Assembly: GCF_037083825.1 (NCBI RefSeq)
Contig: NZ_JBAPLU010000003.1
Span: 257,995-321,994 of the forward strand
Length of the DNA: 64,000 bases
Origin: Klenkia sesuvii
GTDB lineage: Bacteria > Actinomycetota > Actinomycetes > Mycobacteriales > Geodermatophilaceae
Direction: 5' to 3'
Shown here: in pieces, positions 49,530 through 58,183 of the stretch
How the letters are laid out: the number at the start of each line of letters is the position of its first letter
How positions within the stretch are numbered: the stretch's first letter is position 1
Made by a program: the position numbers and the translations under genes
The notes under the pieces: model-generated
What the model saw: the letters and a program-made list of their open reading frames with translations, nothing else
Database searches by the model: none
Told to the model about the DNA's origin: nothing

Positions 49530-51371
49530 GTGACCGGCCCCTCCCCCACGCGCACCGACCGGCGGCCCCGACCCGCCGCCGTGCAGGTGACCATCGACGA
49601 CCTCGGCACCCCGTTGACCGACGTCACCTTCGTGGTGGTCGACCTGGAGACGACCGGCGGGTCGGCGCACACCGACGCCATCACCGAGATCGGGGCCGTA
49701 CGGGTCCGCGGCGGGGTCGTCCTGGGCGAGTTCGGCACCCTGGTCGACCCCGGGCGCGACATCCCGCCCTACGTGAGCGTGCTCACCGGCATCACCTCGA
49801 CCATGGTCGCCACGGCGCCCCGCATCGAGGCGGTGCTGCCGGCGTTCCTGGAGTTCTCGCGCGGCGCGGTGCTGGTGGCGCACAACGCGCCCTTCGACAT
49901 CGGCTTCCTCAAGGCCGCGTGCGCGCAGGTGGGCACCGCGTGGCCCCCGGCCGCCACGGTCGACACCGCGGTGCTCGCCCGCCGGCTGCTGACCCGCGAC
50001 GAGGTGCCCAACTGCAAGCTGGGCACCCTGGCCCCCTTCTTCTCGGCCGGCACGCTGCCCACCCACCGCGCGCTCGACGACGCGAAGGCCACCGTCGACG
50101 TCCTGCACGGCCTGCTCGAGCGGTTGGGTCCGCTGGGCATCACCTCGCTCGAGGAGCTGACCGGGCTCACCCGGCAGGTCGACCCGCAGCGCCGTCGCAA
50201 GCGGCACCTGGCCGACGACGTCCCGCACGGGCCCGGCGTGTACGTCTTCCGGGGCCCCGGTGACGAACCGCTCTACGTCGGCACCTCCACCGACCTGCGC
50301 GCCCGGGTGCGCAGCTACTTCACCGCCGGCGAGCAGCGCAGCCGCATGACCGAGATGGTGGGCCTGGCCCAACGGGTCGAGGCGCTGCGCTGCGCCCACG
50401 ACCTGGAGGCCGCCGTCCGCGAGCTGCGGCTCATCGCCCAGCACAAGCCCCGGTACAACCGCCGGTCCAGGTTCCCCGAGCGTCTGCTGTGGGTCCGGCT
50501 CACCGACGACGCGTTCCCGCGCCTGTCGGTCGTGCGCCGCGTCCGCCCGGGCACGGGCACGTTCCTGGGTCCGTTCGCCGACCGGCGCGCGGCCGACGCC
50601 GCGGTGGCCGCGGTCCACGAGGCCCTGCCCCTGCGGCAGTGCGGGGGCCGCCTCACCCCCTCGCCCACCCACCCCGGGTGCGCGCTGGCCGGCATGGGCC
50701 GGTGCAGTGCGCCCTGCACGGGCGCGCAGAGCCGGGAGGAGTACGCAGCCACCACGGCCGTGCTGAGCGCTGCGGTCGCCGCGGACCCGGGCCGGCTGTG
50801 CGCGCCCCTGCTCGGCCGGGTCGACCGGCTGGCGCACGAGGGGCGCTTCGAGGACGCCGCCGTGCTGCGCGACCGGCTCGCCGTGCTGGTGCGGGCGCTC
50901 CGCCGGCGGCAGAGGTTGGCCCTGCTGGCCGAGGTCCCCGAGCTCACCCTGGCCCGGCCCGACGGGTCCGGGGGGTGGGCGCTCTCGGTCGTGCGTCGGG
51001 GGCGGTTGGTCGCCGCCGGGGTGGCCACCCGCGGCACCCCGGTCCGGGGCTACCTGCAGCAGTTGAAGACCACCGCCGAGACGGTGCTGGGCCCCGAGGG
51101 CGAGCTGGCCGCCTCGGTGGAGGAGGCGGAGCTGGTCCTGCGGTGGATGGAGAAACCGGGTACCCGCCTGGTCGAGGTGACCGGCACCCTCGCCTGCCGT
51201 GCGCCCGGCACCGGGGCGCTGCGCGGTTTCCTCGACCTCGTCGACGCCGGCCGGACGGCCCGCGACCCCTTCGGCGATGACCGGGCGGGCCGCACGCGGT
51301 CCCGGCCCGAGCGGGTCACCGGTGGTGCGCCCGGTCGGGCACGTCGATCGGCGCTAGCCTCGCGGGTGTGA
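49530..51371 (+). CDS. DEDD exonuclease fused to a UvrC-type GIY-YIG nuclease
   Basis: A 613-residue two-nuclease protein. Residues 30-200 are a DnaQ-like exonuclease: VVVDLETTGG (DxE), VAHNAPFDIGFL and HRALDDAKAT give the DEDDh set. Residues 215-320 hold GPGVYVFRGPGDEPLYVGTSTDLRARVRSYF, a GIY-YIG domain in which the second motif is YVG. A UvrC-like UVR region (GRFEDAAVLRDRLAVLVRALRR) and a long C-terminus follow. Ortholog position is Rv2191. Likely involved in DNA repair or 3'-end trimming; it lacks UvrC's C-terminal RNaseH/HhH part. Confidence 0.9.
   Translation: MTGPSPTRTDRRPRPAAVQVTIDDLGTPLTDVTFVVVDLETTGGSAHTDAITEIGAVRVRGGVVLGEFGTLVDPGRDIPPYVSVLTGITSTMVATAPRIEAVLPAFLEFSRGAVLVAHNAPFDIGFLKAACAQVGTAWPPAATVDTAVLARRLLTRDEVPNCKLGTLAPFFSAGTLPTHRALDDAKATVDVLHGLLERLGPLGITSLEELTGLTRQVDPQRRRKRHLADDVPHGPGVYVFRGPGDEPLYVGTSTDLRARVRSYFTAGEQRSRMTEMVGLAQRVEALRCAHDLEAAVRELRLIAQHKPRYNRRSRFPERLLWVRLTDDAFPRLSVVRRVRPGTGTFLGPFADRRAADAAVAAVHEALPLRQCGGRLTPSPTHPGCALAGMGRCSAPCTGAQSREEYAATTAVLSAAVAADPGRLCAPLLGRVDRLAHEGRFEDAAVLRDRLAVLVRALRRRQRLALLAEVPELTLARPDGSGGWALSVVRRGRLVAAGVATRGTPVRGYLQQLKTTAETVLGPEGELAASVEEAELVLRWMEKPGTRLVEVTGTLACRAPGTGALRGFLDLVDAGRTARDPFGDDRAGRTRSRPERVTGGAPGRARRSALASRV
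51355..51360 (+). promoter_or_regulatory. -10 element of internal leaderless promoter
   Basis: TAGCCT inside the end of the nuclease gene, seven bases before GTG 51368. Confidence 0.45.
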
Positions 51372-51649
51372 TCACCGCCATCGTGCTCATCGACGCCGCC
51401 ACCGACTCCATCGGCGAGGTGGCCACCGCCCTCGCCGACACCGAGGGCGTCAGCGAGGTGTACTCGGTGGCCGGCGGCGGCACCGACCTGATCGCCCTGG
51501 TGCGGGTCCGCGAGTTCGACGACATCGCCGACGTCATCGCCGGCCGGATCAACAAGGTGCCCGGCGTGCTGGACACCAAGACCCACATCGCGTTCCGGGC
51601 CTACTCCCAGCACGACCTCGAGTCGGCCTTCGCCCTCGGCCTCGACTGA
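51368..51649 (+). CDS. Stand-alone Lrp/AsnC ligand-binding (RAM) domain protein
   Basis: A 93-residue protein equal to the C-terminal ligand domain of Lrp/AsnC regulators without the DNA-binding part: ITAIVLIDAATDSIGEVATALADTEGVSEVYSVAGGGTDLIALVRVREFDDIADVIAGRINKVPGVLDTKTHIAFRAYS, with the conserved G-x-D turn. Such proteins form rings that bind amino acids. GTG 51368 overlaps the nuclease stop and also has its own internal -10. It might sense an amino acid, for instance tryptophan given the trpD neighbour, but that is a guess. Confidence 0.9.
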   Translation: MITAIVLIDAATDSIGEVATALADTEGVSEVYSVAGGGTDLIALVRVREFDDIADVIAGRINKVPGVLDTKTHIAFRAYSQHDLESAFALGLD

Positions 51650-51696
51650 GGGGCCCCCGCCCCCACGCGCCGGGGCACCACGGAGAGCCCTCCCCG

Positions 51697-52740
51697 TCAC
51701 CTCGCCTGCTGGCTCACCGCCGCCCAGCGGTCCAGCAGCGCGGCGGCCCGGCCGTCGTCCACCGCGGCCGCCGCCCGCTCCAGACCTGCCGCGAGCTGCT
51801 CGGGCAACGAGCCCCGGTCCTGCTCGAACGACGTGAGCGCCGCTGCGGCGTTCAGCAGCACGGCGTCGCGCACCGGACCGGTCTCACCGGCCACCAGCCG
51901 TCGCACGACGTCGGCGTTGGCCTGGGCGTCGCCACCCCGCAGGGCGTCGGGAGGGGGCGTCGGCAAGCCGAGGGCGGCCGGGTCGAGCCGGTCGGGGACG
52001 ACCTCGCCGTCGCGGACGACCCAGACCGCCGAGGTGGTGGCGGTGGTCAGCTCGTCGAGCCCGTCGTCCCCCCGGAAGACCAGGCCGCGGCTCCCCCGGC
52101 GGGCGAGCACCTCCGCGAGCACCGGGGCCATCCGCGCGTCGGCGCAGCCGATCGCCACGGCGACCGGGCGGGCCGGGTTGACCAGCGGCCCGAGGAAGTT
52201 GAAGACGGTGCCGATGCCCATCTCCCGGCGCGGCGCGGCGGTGTGCCGGTAGCCGGGGTGGAAGACCGGGGCGAAGAAGAAGCCGATCCCTGCCTCCGCC
52301 ACGCAGCGCACGACACCGGCCGCCGGGAGGTCGATCACCACCCCGAGCGCCTCGAGCACGTCGGCCGACCCCGACGACGAGGACGCCGCCCGGTTGCCGT
52401 GCTTGGCCACCGGCACCCCGGCGGCGGCGGTCACCACGGCCGCCATGGTGGAGATGTTGACCGTGTGCGCGCCGTCGCCGCCGGTGCCGACGACGTCCAC
52501 GCACTCGGTCGGCAGCCGGACCGGGGTGGCCTGCTCGAGCATGGTGGCCGCCAGACCGGCGACCTCGGCCGGTGCCTCCCCCTTGGCGCGCAGCGCCACC
52601 GCGAACGCGGCGACCTGGGCCGGGGTGGCCTCGCCGGTCATGATCTCGCGCATCGCCCAGGCGGTGTCCGGCTCGTCGAGGTCCTGCCCGGCGACCAGCC
52701 GGTTCAGCAACGCCGACCACCTGGGGGCCGCGGCGGTCAT
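51697..52740 (-). CDS. trpD: Anthranilate phosphoribosyltransferase
   Basis: A 347-residue TrpD. VDVVGTGGDGAHTVNISTMAAVVTAAAGVPVAKHGNRAASSSSGSADVLEALG is the PRPP- and anthranilate-binding core (GTGGDG at about 85-90), and FFFAPVFHPGYRH and RREMGIGTVFNFLGPLVNPA follow. It makes phosphoribosyl-anthranilate in tryptophan synthesis. ATG 52740 overlaps the stop of the pseudo-receiver gene (ATGA). Trp genes usually cluster; here trpD is separated as in M. tuberculosis (Rv2192c). Confidence 0.95.
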   Translation of the reverse strand: MTAAAPRWSALLNRLVAGQDLDEPDTAWAMREIMTGEATPAQVAAFAVALRAKGEAPAEVAGLAATMLEQATPVRLPTECVDVVGTGGDGAHTVNISTMAAVVTAAAGVPVAKHGNRAASSSSGSADVLEALGVVIDLPAAGVVRCVAEAGIGFFFAPVFHPGYRHTAAPRREMGIGTVFNFLGPLVNPARPVAVAIGCADARMAPVLAEVLARRGSRGLVFRGDDGLDELTTATTSAVWVVRDGEVVPDRLDPAALGLPTPPPDALRGGDAQANADVVRRLVAGETGPVRDAVLLNAAAALTSFEQDRGSLPEQLAAGLERAAAAVDDGRAAALLDRWAAVSQQAR

Positions 52741-53171
52741 CCGCGACGGCCGGACGCGACCGGGCGGGCCCGCAGGAGGTCGGCGACCGCGCCCGGGGCG
52801 ACCAGCGGGTCGACCGGGTGGGTCAGCGTGCCCTCGGCCATCGACCAGTGGGCCAGCCACCGGTCGGCCTGGCGGGCCACGAGCACCAGCACCGGGGGGC
52901 AGTCGGCGACCTCGTGCTTGAGCTGCCGACCGATGCCCATGCCCCCGGTCGGCTGGGCCTCGCCGTCCAGGACGCACAGGTCGACCCCGCCGGCGTCGAC
53001 CGCCGCGACCACCTCGGCACCGGTGGCGCACTCCACCCAGCGCAGCGGGCCGACGTCGGCCGCCGGGTGGGTGCCCACCGCCGTGCGCACCGCCTCGCGG
53101 ACCTCCGGTCGGTGGCTGAACACCACCACTGTGCGGGGAAGCGGTCGGGCCGCCGCGGCTGCGCTGCTCAC
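52737..53171 (-). CDS. Pseudo-receiver (response-regulator-like) protein
   Basis: A 144-residue protein with a receiver-like fold: TVVVFSHRPEVREAVRTAVGTHP, then GVDLCVLDGEAQPTGGMGIGRQLKHEVADCPPVLVLVARQADRWLAHWSMAEGTLTHPVDP. The first acidic pair of true receivers is Ser-His, and the late Lys is absent; only the middle Asp is kept. It therefore probably does not take phosphate normally. Conserved in actinobacteria between trpD and ctaE, as I recall. TAGGGT is seven bases before GTG 53171. No DNA-binding domain; role unknown. Confidence 0.75.
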   Translation of the reverse strand: MSSAAAAARPLPRTVVVFSHRPEVREAVRTAVGTHPAADVGPLRWVECATGAEVVAAVDAGGVDLCVLDGEAQPTGGMGIGRQLKHEVADCPPVLVLVARQADRWLAHWSMAEGTLTHPVDPLVAPGAVADLLRARPVASGRRG

Positions 53172-53178
53172 GCGCCCG

Positions 53179-53184
53179 ACCCTA
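53179..53184 (-). promoter_or_regulatory. -10 element of leaderless pseudo-receiver promoter
   Basis: TAGGGT on the minus strand, seven bases before GTG at 53171. The 230 bp to the ctaE -10 hold no gene I can see. Confidence 0.5.
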
Positions 53185-53415
53185 GTGCCCCAGCGCACGC
53201 CGCCGGCGGTCCGTGCGGACCGCGCGCAGATCACGGTCAGGTCACGACCGTCGTCCCTCACGGTCGCCGGCCGGGCGGGACGCGGTCGGCGTCCGCCGAC
53301 CCGCCACGGGCACCATCCGCGCCACTGCTGGGGATCGGCGCCGGGCCACTTCCCAGCTCCCTCCCGGGTTCGCCACGCCGTCGCACCCGCACTCGTCCCC
53401 CCGCTGGCGCGATGC

Positions 53416-53421
53416 CATGAT
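53416..53421 (+). promoter_or_regulatory. -10 element of leaderless ctaE-qcrCAB promoter
   Basis: CATGAT lies six bases before GTG at 53428; it should drive ctaE and probably qcrCAB. Confidence 0.5.
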
Positions 53422-53427
53422 GACGCT

Positions 53428-54042
53428 GTGACAACGGCCCCCGTGGCGAGCAGCACCTTCGACACCTCGCGGGTGCACTCCCTGACCCGACCGAACATGG
53501 TCAGCGTCGGCACGATCATCTGGCTCGCCAGCGAGCTGATGTTCTTCGCCGGGCTCTTCGCCATGTACTTCACCGCTCGTGCGCGCGCCGGGGAGCCCTG
53601 GCCGCCGCCGCCCACCGAGCTCGACCTGCCCTACGCGATGGTCTTCACGGTCATCCTGGTGGCCTCGTCGATCACCTGCCAGCTCGGCGTCTTCGCCGCC
53701 GAGCAGGGCAACGTGTACGGCCTGCGCCGCTGGTTCACGATCACCTTCGTCATGGGCCTGGTCTTCGTGCTCGGCCAGGCGAACGAGTACCGGGTCCTGG
53801 TCACCGAGCACGCGACCACGATCTCGTCCTCCACCTACGGGTCGGTCTTCTTCCTCACGACCGGTTTCCACGGCCTGCACGTCATCGGCGGCCTCGTGGC
53901 GTTCGTGTTCGTGCTCATGCGGTCCACGATGGGCCGCTTCACGCCGGCGCAGGCGACCTCCGCGATCGTGGTCTCCTACTACTGGCACTTCGTCGACGTC
54001 GTGTGGATCGGGCTCTTCGCCACGATCTACCTGATCCGCTAG
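53428..54042 (+). CDS. ctaE: Cytochrome c oxidase subunit III
   Basis: A 204-residue membrane protein with five helices, the short actinobacterial form. IIWLASELMFFAGLFAMYFTAR is the first helix with the Glu/Phe pattern, then MVFTVILVASSITCQLG, GLVFVLGQANEYRV, TTGFHGLHVIGGLVAFVFV with the conserved FHGLHV, and YYWHFVDVVWIGLFATIYL. It is part of the aa3 oxidase that joins the bc1 complex in the supercomplex. First gene of ctaE-qcrC-qcrA-qcrB (gaps of 7 bp or less). GTG 53428 by the -10. Confidence 0.95.
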   Translation: MTTAPVASSTFDTSRVHSLTRPNMVSVGTIIWLASELMFFAGLFAMYFTARARAGEPWPPPPTELDLPYAMVFTVILVASSITCQLGVFAAEQGNVYGLRRWFTITFVMGLVFVLGQANEYRVLVTEHATTISSSTYGSVFFLTTGFHGLHVIGGLVAFVFVLMRSTMGRFTPAQATSAIVVSYYWHFVDVVWIGLFATIYLIR

Positions 54043-54049
54043 GGAACCG

Positions 54050-54937
54050 GTGTCCTCCACGAACCCCTCCTCCGACGCCCCGACCGCCGACGGTCGCTGG
54101 GCGGGCCTGCGGGCCCGCTTCGGCAGCCGGGCAGCCGGCTCGCCGGCCAGCGCCGCCCGTGACCGCCGCCGCTCCAAGCAGCGCCGGCGCATGGCCAACG
54201 TCGCCGGCCTCATGGCCGCCCTGGTCCTGACCGGGGTCGGCTACTCCGCCCTCGCCCCCGCCAACGCCGCGGACGACGCCGCCACCGGCCAGTCGTCGGC
54301 CGAGGCCGCCGGACAGGCGCTGTACGAGCGCAGCTGCATCAGCTGCCACGGCAGCAACCTGCAGGGCGTGGCCGACCGCGGACCGTCGCTGATCGGCGTC
54401 GGCGAGGCCTCGGTCTACTTCCAGGTGCACACCGGTCGCATGCCGCTGGTGCGCCAGGAGGCCGACGCGGCCCGCAAGCCGCCGGTGTTCGACGACGCCC
54501 AGATCGAGCAGCTCATGGCCTACATCCAGGCCAACGGCGGTGGGCCGACCCTGCCCAGCGGCGACCTGCGCGACGGCGACCTGGCCGAGGGCGGTGAGCT
54601 CTTCCGGCTCAACTGCGCCTCGTGCCACAACTTCGTCGGCGAGGGCGGCGCGCTGTCCTCGGGCAAGGCGGCACCCAGCCTCGAGGACGCCAACGACCTC
54701 GAGATCTACGCCGCGATGCTGAGCGGCCCGGAGAACATGCCGGTCTTCGGGGACAACCAGCTGACCCCCGAGGAGAAGCGCTCCATCATCGACTACGTCC
54801 AGACCCTCAAGGAGCAGGCCGACCCCGGAGGCGCCGGCATCGGTCGCGCCGGGCCGGTCTCCGAGGGTCTGGTCATCTGGGTCGTCGGCATCGGCGCCCT
54901 GCTCTTCGGGATCTTCTGGATGGGGACCAAGGCGTGA
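54050..54937 (+). CDS. qcrC: Diheme cytochrome c subunit of the bc1 complex
   Basis: A 295-residue diheme protein. One N-terminal helix (about 48-70, an uncleaved anchor), then two cytochrome c domains, each with CxxCH: SCISCHGSNL at 96-100 and NCASCHNFVG at 189-193. The axial Met ligands are presumably in the loops with MPLV and MPVF. A C-terminal helix (LVIWVVGIGALLFGIFWM) anchors it. It passes electrons from the Rieske protein to aa3, replacing soluble cytochrome c. GTG 54050 follows AGGGAA; the stop overlaps qcrA. Confidence 0.96.
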   Translation: MSSTNPSSDAPTADGRWAGLRARFGSRAAGSPASAARDRRRSKQRRRMANVAGLMAALVLTGVGYSALAPANAADDAATGQSSAEAAGQALYERSCISCHGSNLQGVADRGPSLIGVGEASVYFQVHTGRMPLVRQEADAARKPPVFDDAQIEQLMAYIQANGGGPTLPSGDLRDGDLAEGGELFRLNCASCHNFVGEGGALSSGKAAPSLEDANDLEIYAAMLSGPENMPVFGDNQLTPEEKRSIIDYVQTLKEQADPGGAGIGRAGPVSEGLVIWVVGIGALLFGIFWMGTKA

Positions 54938-56040
54938 GCACGCACGACCGGGCCGGGTCCGGCCCCGCGGACGACTCCGGCCCGCTGCACGGCGGTCCGG
55001 ACGACGACTACACCCCCGAGCAGCTGGCCGGCATGGACCGCGAGGACCTCAACCGGCTCGGCGCCCGCTACGACGGCGTCGAGGTGCTGCACGTCGACCC
55101 GCCGCCGGCACCCGGCTCGGGGCTGGAGAAGCAGGCCTCCCGCCAGGTCGCCGGTGCCTTCGGCCTCGCCGGCCTGTTCGCCGTCGCCTTCTTCGTGGTC
55201 TACGCCGGCTCCGGCTGGTTCCTGCCCGACTGGCAGTGGGCCTCGGAGGACAACGGCTGGAGCGCGCTCTACACCCCGGCCCTCGGCCTGACCATGGGTG
55301 GCGCGCTGCTGTTCATCGGCGTCGGCCTGGTCCTGTTCGTCAAGAAGCTGCTGCCGCACGAGACCGCCGTCCAGGACAAGCACGACGGGTCGGCCTTCGA
55401 CCGCACCACGACGGCCGCGACCCTGCTCGGCGGGCTCGACCGCACCGGCTTCCCGCGCCGCAAGATGATCGGCCGCACCCTCGGCTTCGCCGGTGGTGCG
55501 CTCGGCCTCATGCTGATCGCGCCGCTGGGTGGCCTCATCAAGAACCCGAACAAGGGCAACCCGCTCGGCACCACCGAGTGGGCCGAGGGTGTGCGCCTGG
55601 TCCGCGACGACGGCTCCCCGATCCGTCCCGGCGACCAGGAGCCGGGCTCGCTGGAGACGGTCTTCCCGGCCGTCCCCGGCGGCAACCGCGCGGCCGACGC
55701 AGCCACCATGCTGATCCGGCTGCGTCCCGAGCAGATGGCCAACCTGCGGCCCCGCGAGGGCCAGGCCGACTTCGGCTACGGGGACTACGTCGCCTACTCC
55801 AAGATCTGCACCCACGCCGGGTGCCCGGTCTCCCTGTACGAGCAGGAGACCAGCCGCATCCTGTGCCCCTGCCACCAGTCGCAGTTCGACGTGACCCAGG
55901 GCGCCAAGCCGGTCTTCGGCCCAGCCAGCCGCGCTCTGCCGGAATTGCCGATTACGCTGGATGACGAGGGGTTCTTCGTCGCCCGCAGCGACTACATTGA
56001 GGCCGTCGGCCCCACCTACTGGAACCGGGAGCGGATCTGA
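54934..56040 (+). CDS. qcrA: Rieske iron-sulfur subunit of the bc1 complex
   Basis: A 368-residue Rieske protein of the actinobacterial type with three N-terminal helices (FGLAGLFAVAFFVVYAGSGW; LGLTMGGALLFIGVGLVLFV; GRTLGFAGGALGLMLIAPLGG). The cluster ligands are in KICTHAGCPV (about 290-296) and CPCHQSQF (about 311-318). It takes electrons from menaquinol. The acidic 45-residue N-terminus (PDDDYTPEQLAGMDREDL) is normal for this family. GTG 54934 overlaps qcrC, and the stop overlaps qcrB by one base. Confidence 0.96.
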   Translation: MSTHDRAGSGPADDSGPLHGGPDDDYTPEQLAGMDREDLNRLGARYDGVEVLHVDPPPAPGSGLEKQASRQVAGAFGLAGLFAVAFFVVYAGSGWFLPDWQWASEDNGWSALYTPALGLTMGGALLFIGVGLVLFVKKLLPHETAVQDKHDGSAFDRTTTAATLLGGLDRTGFPRRKMIGRTLGFAGGALGLMLIAPLGGLIKNPNKGNPLGTTEWAEGVRLVRDDGSPIRPGDQEPGSLETVFPAVPGGNRAADAATMLIRLRPEQMANLRPREGQADFGYGDYVAYSKICTHAGCPVSLYEQETSRILCPCHQSQFDVTQGAKPVFGPASRALPELPITLDDEGFFVARSDYIEAVGPTYWNRERI

Positions 56041-57698
56041 TGGCTACCTCCGTCGCGCCGAACCAGGCGGCGCCCCGGGTCAGCAAGGCCGCGTCGGAGA
56101 TCGACGAGCGCCTCATCGTCGCCGGTCCCCTGCGCCGCACGCTCAACAAGGTCTTCCCCGACCACTGGTCGTTCCTGCTCGGGGAGATCGCGCTCTACTC
56201 GTTCGTCATCCTGCTGCTGTCGGGCACCTACCTGACCTTCTTCTTCGACGCGTCGATGGCGGAGGTCGCCTACGAGGGCAACTACGCACCGCTGCGCGGC
56301 GTGGAGATGTCGCAGGCCTACGAGTCCACGCTGGCCCTGAGCTTCGACGTCCGCGGCGGTCTGCTGATCCGGCAGATCCACCACTGGGCCGCGCTGCTGT
56401 TCGTGGCCTCGATCGTCGTCCACCTGCTGCGCATCTTCTTCACCGGCGCCTTCCGCAAGCCCCGGGAGACCAACTGGGGCATCGGCGTGGTCCTGCTGGT
56501 CCTCGCTCTGCTGATGGGCGTCACCGGCTACTCGATGCCCGACGACCTGCTGTCTGGCACGGGCCTGCGCATCATCTCCGCCATCCTGCTGTCCATCCCC
56601 GTGATCGGGACCTGGGCGCACTGGGCGGTGTTCGACGGGGACTACGTGGGCGACGCCATCATCGGGCGCTTCTACATCGTCCACGTGCTGATCCTCCCGG
56701 CGATCATCCTGGCGCTCATCGCCGTGCACCTGCTGCTGCTGATCAAGCAGAAGCACACCCAGTTCCCCGGCCCGGGTCGCACCGAGCACAACGTGGTCGG
56801 CAACCGGCTCTTCCCGGCCTTCGCCGGCAAGGCCACGGCGCTGTTCTTCATCGTGTTCGGCCTGTGCGCCGCGCTGGGCGGGCTGGTGCAGATCAACCCG
56901 ATCTGGCTGTGGGGCCCCTACAACCCCGCGCAGGTCTCCGCCGGCTCCCAGCCCGACTGGTACATCGGCTTCCTCGACGGCTCGACCCGGCTCATGCCCG
57001 GGTGGGACATCAACCTGCCCGGTGACTACACGATCCCGGCGCTGTTCTGGCCGACCGTCGTCGTCGCCGGTGCGATGTTCACCGTGCTGGCGCTCTACCC
57101 CCAGATCGAGCGCAAGCTGACCGGGGACACCGCATCGCACCACCTGCTGCAGCGTCCGCGCGACGTCCCGGTGCGCACCTCGGTGGGCGCCATGGCCCTG
57201 ACCTTCTACGGCGTGCTGTGGATGTCGGGCGGCAACGACCTCATCGCCGACAAGTTCGACATCAGCCTGAACGCGATGACCTGGGTCGGGCGCATCGGCA
57301 TGGTGGTCCTCCCGCCCATCGCCTACATGCTCACCTACCGCATCTGCCTGGGCCTGCAGAAGCACGACCGCGAGGTGCTCGAGCACGGCATCGAGACCGG
57401 TGTCATCCGCCGGCTGCCCAGCGGTGAGTTCATCGAGGTGCACCAGCCCCTCGGCCCGGTCGACGAGCACGGCCACGGTCAGCTGACCTACGGCGGCGCT
57501 CCGGTGCCCAAGCGGATGAACCAGGTCGGCGGCGCCCGCCGCGCGGTCAAGGGCTTCTTCAAGCCGGTCGAGGACCCGGCGCAGGTGGAGCTCGAGTCGC
57601 GGCAGGAGCGTCGCGGGCTGGCCGCGGCGGAGTCCGACGAGCACGTCGGTTCGGGTCGGCCCTCCGACGGCGGTCGCCCGCAGGACCCGCGCGACTGA
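56040..57698 (+). CDS. qcrB: Cytochrome b subunit of the bc1 complex
   Basis: A 552-residue cytochrome b with about eight helices. Haem-binding His pairs lie in RQIHHWAALLFVASIVVHLLR and FYIVHVLILPAIILALIAVHLLLL; the Qo site PEWY-like motif reads SQPDWYIGFLDG (PDWY). The hydrophilic C-terminal tail of about 120 residues past FFKPVEDPAQ is longer than in mitochondrial cytochrome b and normal for actinobacteria. It oxidises menaquinol and pumps charge. ATG 56040 overlaps qcrA. A perfect 19-bp hairpin follows. Confidence 0.96.
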   Translation: MATSVAPNQAAPRVSKAASEIDERLIVAGPLRRTLNKVFPDHWSFLLGEIALYSFVILLLSGTYLTFFFDASMAEVAYEGNYAPLRGVEMSQAYESTLALSFDVRGGLLIRQIHHWAALLFVASIVVHLLRIFFTGAFRKPRETNWGIGVVLLVLALLMGVTGYSMPDDLLSGTGLRIISAILLSIPVIGTWAHWAVFDGDYVGDAIIGRFYIVHVLILPAIILALIAVHLLLLIKQKHTQFPGPGRTEHNVVGNRLFPAFAGKATALFFIVFGLCAALGGLVQINPIWLWGPYNPAQVSAGSQPDWYIGFLDGSTRLMPGWDINLPGDYTIPALFWPTVVVAGAMFTVLALYPQIERKLTGDTASHHLLQRPRDVPVRTSVGAMALTFYGVLWMSGGNDLIADKFDISLNAMTWVGRIGMVVLPPIAYMLTYRICLGLQKHDREVLEHGIETGVIRRLPSGEFIEVHQPLGPVDEHGHGQLTYGGAPVPKRMNQVGGARRAVKGFFKPVEDPAQVELESRQERRGLAAAESDEHVGSGRPSDGGRPQDPRD

Positions 57699-57711
57699 CA
57701 CCAGCAGCACC

Positions 57712-57754
57712 GACAGCGGGCCCCCTCCCCCACCGGGAGGGGGCCCGCTGTCGT
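57712..57754. terminator. 19-bp perfect hairpin after qcrB
   Basis: Arms 57712-57730 and 57736-57754 are perfect complements (centre CCCTCCC/GGGAGGG) with a CCACC loop, 13 bp past the qcrB stop. Very stable terminator without a T-tract. Confidence 0.85.
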
Positions 57755-58183
57755 CCTGCGGTCCCTTGCAGCGGCTTGGTGGACAGACCGACCTCGCCCA
57801 CCAAGCCGTGTTCGGCAGCACCGTCGTCGACGCCCCGTCCTCGGGCTCCGTGCACGGCGTGTGGCCCGACTCCTCCACCAGCACGTCTGCGTCTCGAGGA
57901 CCCGCACCGATCCGCCGCCGAGTGGCGTCCCAGGGTGGGATCTGTGCGCCCTGCGGACCGTGGGGCGCCACTCACCGCTCTGCGCGCCCTCGTCGGAACT
58001 CAGCTGCTCCGGACCCGAGGCGTCCAGCCACGCCGCGGACGCGTCCACATCGGTGCCCCGGGTCCCGATGACCCTGAGCGGCGGGCGGACGTGGGGACGG
58101 TCGCACGGCGGACGGACCCGTGAACGGCTGACCCGCGGACCGCGGATGAACCGCTGACGGCAGACAGTTGAGTCCCGCATAGC
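57755..58183. other. Gene-free segment between qcrB and IS256 element
   Basis: No reading frame here has family features. It holds a second hairpin (57773-57809) and then DNA that resembles no protein I can recognise in any frame. It also does not contain the missing 5' part of the acyl-CoA ligase on the far side of the IS, so the insertion was accompanied by deletion or the left flank is unrelated. Confidence 0.6.
57773..57809. repeat. 11-bp inverted repeat
   Basis: CGGCTTGGTGG (57773-57783) and CCACCAAGCCG (57799-57809) with a 15-base loop. Likely a second terminator, facing the IS. Confidence 0.6.

Noticed and set aside
57755..58183. Small open frames in the gap before the IS256 element
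   Set aside because: Frames of about 100 codons exist in several registers, all Arg/Pro/Ser-rich with no RBS or motif.
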